In this document: positions 56,339-64,000 of the stretch, piece after piece
Layout of the letters: each line of letters opens with the position of its first letter
Numbering within the stretch: position 1 is the stretch's first letter
Assembly: GCA_037043015.1 (NCBI GenBank)
Contig: CM073322.1
Span: 10,861,601-10,925,600, forward strand
Origin: Bryum argenteum
Taxonomy: Eukaryota; Streptophyta; Bryopsida; Bryales; Bryaceae
Direction: 5' to 3'
DNA length: 64,000 bases
The notes under the pieces: generated by a model
Told to the model about the DNA's origin: nothing
The model's input: the letters and a program-made list of their open reading frames with translations, nothing else
Databases searched by the model: none
Program-made: the position numbers and the translations under genes

Positions 56339-58229
56339 TTAACATAATGCAGATACTAGGAAACTTGACCTACGGTCAACAATGATTTTTCATCAACTCC
56401 AAACTACCACCAATCTACCATACAGTAATCTTTTGGTCAATTTTTTTTAAAAAAAAACTTTTTTTATGCATATCAAAGTATATATCACTGTAGAGATAAA
56501 GAAATACACCCTAGACAGAACTCCGCCAAAGTTTAGGCTCAGGCTCATGTGTATTGTCAATTGATTCACACAAACAAAAAAAGTCAAGAAAAAGAAGAAA
56601 AGGAGTACACTCTCTTGGAATTTGACTCATTTTTGGAGATTTTAGCTCACTCGGTCCAAAATTAGTCAAAGGTGGCTACACTTGATAATCTTAACACTTG
56701 AAGGAGAGTGAAGCTCTATAGTGCACCTCTAGACGGCCATATCTGAAATCCATGATCAAATTCAATTCCGAGAAATCCAACCGTGGGATGTTGTTGATAA
56801 CTGTTTATTTTGTCTGCCCCGCAAGTTCTATCAAATTTCACCATACGGATATTGAGATATTTTGAATCAAAAGTTTTGGATCTTGCCAAATTTTAGGTGT
56901 TAGAACAAGTGGGTGGTATCATGTGGATCCTACCCCAGGTAACACCAATTAAATAACACCCAATTGTGATATGCCCTATTAAATTTGCCAGGCTTTATGT
57001 AGTACCACAAACAAGTGCTCTAACAAGTACTTCTGAAATGAGCTCTTGAGTCACAATGGCTTGAAACCATCTGAACAGGACTATATAGTGCAGCTCTCAT
57101 CCGGGTCTTATATAGGTCCCCCTTTCTTGAATAAGTTCCGGATCTGACCTACTACACTAAAAATAATGTTTATTGTAGTCACACTATACAATTAGGGTTT
57201 GCTATAACTTTTGATTTTTGATAATTTTTTTCAATAGAGCAAATAATTCAACTTCAACTGCTCTAGAATAATTAATACTTTTTTGAAAATTTTCATTTCG
57301 ATGCTTCAATTTCATTGCCAATTCTAGTTCTTTTAGGTACCACTACCGTTTTTCTGAAAAATACAAAATTGACAACTTTAATTTTAATTCGATTTTTGTC
57401 GAACTAGCTACAACCTATGATATTATATACCTATGAGTGAAGATCAGTGTGGGACCTGTTCCATTTAGACCACTCTATGAATAAGTCCAATGACCTATAC
57501 ACAACCATGTACTTTGTATGTCAATTAAGTTACTTGGGATTGTTTGTTCTCCAACTCTTAGTGAGACACAACAAGACGATTCTACTTTCAAAGACCCTTC
57601 AAACACTCAAATATGCTTCTGGGGTGTGTGAAACAGTAAACAAATTGACCTATTCTTTGGTAGGCACACAATTTCTAAACAAATATTATAAGAAGTTTCA
57701 TGTTATGAATTAAGAATATGAACATTGTATATTCTTGGTCAGCTTGGCACACTTTGATGTGGAGTGTCTTGGTGATCTTGCATAGAGTGATGTTTAATTC
57801 AAGTTACCACTTCCATAGGTTGCTTGAGAATATACCTCTAACATGTCCATTTCTTTAGAAGAAATTTGGATTTTATCACATGGTTGTTAGAAGTAGATGT
57901 TTGAATGTCTCTTATTGAGACCCTGTCTACATGTCCGCTTATGAACCTTGGGCCCAGTTTTGAAGGTTCCCCAGGAACAAAATACAACCAACTTTGACTG
58001 CTATAATTTCATAGATGAAGAAGAATAGAAGGTTCAAACTTGGTATGCGAGTATTATGTTGAGTTAGCTTTGAGATTCATTCTACAGTTGGACCTTCTGT
58101 ATACTTCTTAGTTTGAGCTTTTTTGGTCTTGAAGTAGGAGGAGGTCATTATCGTAAATTAGGCTGTTTTGCACCAAGGATCTTTAGAGGTTGACCTGTAA
58201 ATGGTTTGACTCATTTGTAACAAAAAGAA

Positions 58230-59146
58230 CTCATTCTCATAAATGGAAACAAGGTAATGTATTTAAAGCTCAACTGTAGAATTTTGTAGTAGACATATTG
58301 TACATCATGTGCATCAAATTTTGAGTCATGAGGCCTCATGGATTGCAAGATCATGATATGTTAGTACTCAAAAAACATCTCCAATTTCACAACATTTTCA
58401 TTTTGAAATAAAAATGTTGCCTATCGACTTATTGCAATGAAAAAAACCACCAACTACAAAGATGTTCACCTTCATCTCAATAACACCCGTGAATAAAAGA
58501 AATCCATGAGAAATTTTTTGTTGCACAAATAGTACTAGCCAAAAAATTTACAAAGGTAAAATAGTCCAAAACTTAACCCTTTGCAAGTGCTCAAATCTAT
58601 GCCTTATCTTTGATACATCTTCGATCTTGCAAAGGTTTTTATCACATGAGGTTAATCTTAAATTAGGACCCATCCCAAAAAACAAAGTCAAAATCCAACG
58701 GCGGATGAAGGAGATATAGCTCCTTAAAATCATCCATTTTTTCACTTTTTTGCAAGATAGAAATGTTCATCATCGCGAATCTAATACCAAAGTTGTTTGG
58801 ATCAAAAGTCTTCTATCCAGAAAGCTGTTAGCCTTCATCTTAAAATCATGCTTGTGTGAAAAAAATTCATAAAAATATCTTATTGATTTTCCATAATTAC
58901 CTCAATGGTATAACATGTGCCATGTTTGAAAACTCAAAAATAAGAGCTACCTTTACTGAAATGCATGCCATTGATTCATGATTTATTGTATGGGTCTCCA
59001 ATTTTCACTACAAAATTTAGACTTGATTCGGAACTTAAATGAAGTGATTTCAATCAAAAAGGCCTCTAGAGGAAGAAGTTTTGGCTCTTCAAAGTTTATG
59101 CCCTTCATCCACAATGTCATCCTTCGACATTCAGCACGTTTAGGTA
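58230..59146 (-). mobile_element. larger TTAA element, copy 2, inverted
   Basis: Its reverse complement aligns with 53768-54700, sharing GATTTTTGATCCAAA-type text, GTGAAAAA(A)TGGATGATTTT, AGATAAGGCAT(A/G)GATTTGA, TTTTGGACTATTTT and GAGGCCTCATGACTCAAA in order. The edge at 59136-59150 (CACGTTTAGG..TTAA) is a decayed form of the GACGTTTAGGGG-TTAA terminus. The other edge was not located. Confidence 0.75.
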
Positions 59147-59665
59147 TTAAGTTTGTATTTGAGAATCAACAAGTATTTGAAAATTGAAGTATAGAGGAAA
59201 GTGTTGTACTTCAATAATCAAGGTGCAAGGGTAGGTTACCGGAAAGAATTAAGGACAAACCTATTATAATTTCATTTAGTTTAGTAGTTTTAAGGGGTAA
59301 CATTTGTAATAATGTACAAGCATCACCATACAAGAGTTCTCATATCACATGTCTTGGAAAAGTATGCCCACAACCATAATAGGTAAGTGATATAAGATAA
59401 ACACCTTCAACAAAAGGATGTTATTGTAAAAATTATCTCTTTACATATTTTTACCAGTATTATTGATAAAATTTAGTCAATTCTAAATCATTATTTGGCT
59501 ACTGGGAATCAAGATGTACTGGAACGTATCGTATTAATGAACAAATAATAGGACTTCTAATAATGGTAAAATATACCAATAAAAGCTCGAACTCCATGAA
59601 ATGAAAAAGCGCTTTATCTTTTCATAATCATCGCCTATGTAGTTATTTTTAATATCAAAAGTGTT

Positions 59666-59757
59666 TACTCCGTCTAAGATAACAAATCTAATACTCCATC
59701 TAAGATAACAAATCTAATACTCCATCTAAGATAACAAATCTAATACTCCATCTAATT
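59666..59757. repeat. 26-bp tandem repeat, 3.5 copies
   Basis: Unit TACTCCATCTAAGATAACAA plus ATCTAA, nearly identical between copies. Confidence 0.92.
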
Positions 59758-60197
59758 TTATTACTTGTGAACCTCAGACTTTAAAGAGAGGTGAAGGAAT
59801 CTCACCTTAAAACAAAAACCATAAATTACAAGCTTTTAGGAAGTTCCCAACAAGGTGCCTTATCTTAGTTTTCAACAAAATACTAAGATATTCCAAAAGA
59901 CAATTTTTCCACGTGATTGAAAACGTCAACATACAAAGAGCAAAGATTGTGGAGACTTGGATGATAGACGACGCAACTTTTGATCAAACTTTCTTCCCCT
60001 TCATGTCTTTCATGAAGAGGAAGAACTCATCATAGCTACCAATTCCCACTCACTAACCTATTTTTTTTCTCTTTTTTTTCCGCTCAAACTACATGAAACT
60101 CATTCTTAACTCGGTGGGTAGCTGCTGCACACTCTCTCTCCAACAACAAAAGCAAAAGCATCATCTGCTTCAGTTCATTGGAAACCCCGGCCGGTAG

Positions 60198-62902
<2,705 letters not shown>

Positions 62903-63656
62903 GATTAGCTCGAATTGAACCAGAAGAAGAATCGTAGATGGCAATTCGGGCAGAACTTATGACTCATCGGTGATCGTTCGTATACCTGACGTCTAATGAG
63001 GCAATGGTAAACGTTATGTATGTTTGAGAATCTGTGAACTGGAAAGTCACCAGTGATAAAGGACAAGTGTTGAACACATTCATGCTTCTCCGCCTAATCA
63101 GCATTTAAAGAGACTGACACTGTATGGTATCGACAATATTGAAATGAGATTCTATTCTCTGTCGCTGCCACAAATGAGGCTTGCATGCTTTTAACATCTT
63201 CATTGTAATCAAGTGTCTTCTCGGCATTCTCTCCAGTAAACGTTACTTGTACACGCCGATGCGTCTGGCTGGATCATGACAGCCGGAAGCTATCGACCGA
63301 AGGTCGCATGAGAACCTGTCTGCCTGTACTTGACAGCACAACGTTTTGCCAATTGGCAGTTAACTAAGGAAAGTGGTATCTGAACGGTGCCAGAAGGGTT
63401 GGTTTGTGATCAGTGTTCTCATTGAAGTTGGTATTTTCAAACATTTAGGCTCAGCAACCTCATGTGTGATTTCACTTTCACTGGATTCGACCACTCACTT
63501 ACTACAAATGTTAAAATTTCACACGAAAACCCACCAAGTTATCATGATACCACTAAGAGAACGAATCTGAAATTCACATGGCACGCGCAACGATGCCAGT
63601 TTGAGGTTCCTGTGGCATTCTATTCCAGGCGTGTAGGAATTTTCCGAGTCAGCAGA
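62903..63656. other. tubulin 3' region and Clot-like gene promoter
   Basis: The tubulin 3' UTR probably occupies the first part. No separate gene or repeat is visible before the start codon at 63657. Confidence 0.55.
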
Positions 63657-64000
63657 ATGCCAGCAACAATTGTGGATGCGAGACCTGATGACTTCGAGTC
63701 AGTTTTGAAGGTAAGTAATGACATCACCAGCAACTGTTTTCAAGAATGGTGTGATGCATCTGATTAGGGTTGTGAGATCTGTAGGCAGCGGAAGAGAAAG
63801 GACCAGGGTTGCTGTTGGTGCTCTTTCTCGGTGACACAGTGGCAACAACAGGCCAAAGCTGGTGTCCAGGTAAACCGAATTCCTCATACTCACATGCCAT
63901 TTACACGCTGTAATAATCTTCTGCCAGATTGTGTGAAGGCGGAGCCGATAATCTACCAACAAGTGAACGAAAGTGAGAAGCCGGTGACGCTGGTGCGAGT
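63657..64000 (+). CDS. Clot-type thioredoxin-like protein, partial at window end
   Basis: Exons 63657-63710, 63785-63869 and 63928 to beyond the window join in phase. The protein starts MPATIVDARPDDFESVLK and continues LLLVLFLGDTVATTGQSWCP, then DCVKAEPIIYQQVN. The redox-active WCPDC motif and TTGQSWCPDC-KAEP context are diagnostic of Clot, the plant relative of TXNDC17/TRP14, a small cytosolic thioredoxin-fold protein that reduces selected disulfides. The family is about 120-130 residues long, so about half is present. The Asp of WCPDC is split by intron 2. Introns are short (74 and 58 bp). Confidence 0.92.

Overview
The window looks like nuclear DNA of a streptophyte plant, most likely a seed-free land plant (bryophyte or other early-diverging lineage). 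The reasons are AT-rich intergenic DNA full of degenerate transposons, genes with many short GT-AG introns and GC-richer exons, and plant-type families: remorin, an FCA-type RNA-binding protein, the PGSIP6/IPUT1-type GT8 enzyme and a Clot thioredoxin. The species cannot be named from sequence alone. No rRNA, tRNA or CRISPR feature was recognised.

Layout. 1-13 kb: a decayed transposon-like coding relic on the minus strand (pieces from about 12.6 down to 2.9 kb), split by a complete, very young Ty3/gypsy chromovirus at 6327-12391. The chromovirus has 433-bp LTRs that differ at one base and a CACCT target duplication. 13.6 kb: a small trihelix/MADF-like ORF (minus). 18.3-19.0 kb: an intronless gamma-glutamylaminecyclotransferase/AIG2-like gene (minus). 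22.5-24.7 kb: a six-exon remorin gene (minus). 27.7-30 kb: two small relics of another gypsy family in opposite orientations. 32.1-41.9 kb: a 24-exon FCA-like RNA-processing gene (plus). 46.4-48.5 kb: a five-exon IPUT1/PGSIP6-like glucuronosyltransferase gene (minus). 60.2-62.9 kb: a five-exon alpha-tubulin gene (plus). 63.66 kb to the end: the first exons of a Clot-type thioredoxin gene (plus).

The host genes are unrelated housekeeping or signalling genes, not a cluster. They cover RNA processing, sphingolipid glycosylation, membrane scaffolding, cytoskeleton, redox and gamma-glutamylamine turnover.

The strongest unexpected signals are these. (1) Several families of short non-autonomous elements all end TTAA-CCC...GGG-TTAA, the hallmark of piggyBac transposons. 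One is nested inside another's terminal repeat, which shows the TTAA duplication directly. (2) The chromovirus LTR carries an array of perfect heat-shock elements just upstream of its TATA box. (3) The FCA-like protein has a third, CELF-type RRM after its WW domain. (4) The alpha-tubulin has Arg at position 40 instead of the acetylatable Lys. (5) The chromovirus interrupts, in frame, an ORF from a transposon-like family.
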